From Bacillota bacterium (GTDB lineage: Bacteria > Bacillota > Clostridia > Lachnospirales > Lachnospiraceae), in contig JAEVYY010000005.1 of NCBI GenBank assembly GCA_023392535.1, forward strand, positions 1 through 5,822: a stretch of 5,822 nt of DNA, written 5' to 3'. A program made the translations under genes and the position numbers. Shown here one piece after another: positions 5,602-5,822 of the stretch; the first letter of the stretch is position 1; each line of letters begins with the position of its first letter. The notes under the pieces are model-generated. The model did not search any database. It was not told where the DNA came from and worked only from the letters and a program-made list of their open reading frames with translations.

Positions 5602-5822
5602 GTTGCGTGTTCAACAAAAACGCAAAAGCCTGAAGCGAAAAAGCGAAGGCGAACGAACCTTGAAAAGGAAATGTAAGACGAATGGATCGAGAGAAAAATA
5701 AGTCGAAATTTCTAGGAAAAATGATTCCTAAACAGTAATGCAACCCTGAAAATTCTATCAAAGAATTTCAGAGAAATAAAAAGCGAAGTCCAGAAATGGA
5801 CAACAACCTAACAAAGGTAAAT
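5602..5822 (+). other. Probable rRNA operon leader, runs off the window
   Basis: This A-rich stretch after P2 has no credible gene. It holds a boxA-like CCTTGAAAA (5658-5666), close to the CTTTGAAAA of B. subtilis rRNA antitermination sites. Hairpins are: TTGCGT/ACGCAA (5603-5625); TAGGAA/TTCCTA (5713-5730); a 10-bp stem with one bulged A (5746-5771, CTGAAA.TTCT with AGAATTTCAG); and GTCCA-GAAA-TGGAC (5788-5801), which has a GNRA loop. None is followed by a T-tract. Together with the twin promoters this suggests the 5' leader of a 16S-23S-5S operon whose mature 16S begins beyond 5822. The mature rRNA itself is not seen, so a tRNA cluster or another stable RNA remains possible. Confidence 0.55.

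Noticed and set aside
5682..5738. 18-codon reading frame (starts MDREKNKSKF) in the leader
   Set aside because: AAGGA is 12 nt away, the peptide is Lys-rich as expected from A-rich DNA, and the region looks like a stable RNA leader. A regulatory leader peptide cannot be excluded.
1..5822. CRISPR array, insertion sequence, prophage or toxin-antitoxin module
   Set aside because: No spaced repeat array, transposase, terminal repeats, phage genes or toxin-like small gene pair is visible on either strand.

Overview
The window looks like chromosomal DNA of a low-GC, AT-rich Gram-positive anaerobe of the class Clostridia, most likely a Lachnospiraceae-type organism. The grounds are the sequences of YbaB and RecR, a DUF5711 protein next to a CvpA protein, strong purine-rich Shine-Dalgarno sites, and a possible Spo0A box. 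All six supported protein genes are on the + strand. The species cannot be named from the sequence alone.

Layout. Positions 1-132 are a short upstream region, probably just beyond dnaX. Next comes the ybaB-recR pair (133-1082), whose stop and start codons overlap by one base, followed closely by galM, an aldose 1-epimerase gene (1104-2144). A good rho-independent terminator (about 2183-2226) closes this unit. The 2145-2345 gap also holds an inverted repeat containing a perfect TGTCGAA (Spo0A-box-like) sequence. The second unit starts with a single-pass membrane protein (2346-3623) with a cytosolic N-domain, a glutamate-rich tandem-repeat linker and a C-terminal LysM domain. A 161-bp gap follows, with two near-identical 40-bp direct repeats, each carrying a consensus extended -10 box and a G-U-rich hairpin. 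Then come a DUF5711 membrane-anchored protein (3785-4975) and a CvpA-family membrane protein (4985-5464, GTG start), arranged for translational linkage.

The last 358 bp contain no credible protein gene. They hold two strong tandem sigma-A-type promoters (TTGACA with extended -10 boxes) and an A-rich, hairpin-containing leader with a boxA-like sequence that runs off the window. This is what the start of an rRNA operon looks like, although no mature rRNA is in view. In Bacillus subtilis the order dnaX-yaaK(ybaB)-recR-yaaL-bofA-rrnA is known near the origin. Here the ends of that layout seem to be kept, while the middle is occupied by galM, the LysM gene, DUF5711 and cvpA.

How the genes fit together: YbaB and RecR serve nucleoid and recombinational repair functions. 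GalM is a sugar-metabolism enzyme that appears to be a local passenger. The LysM, DUF5711 and CvpA proteins are all membrane proteins predicted to act at the cell envelope. The regions most worth a second look are the three non-coding gaps and the unusual LysM fusion protein.
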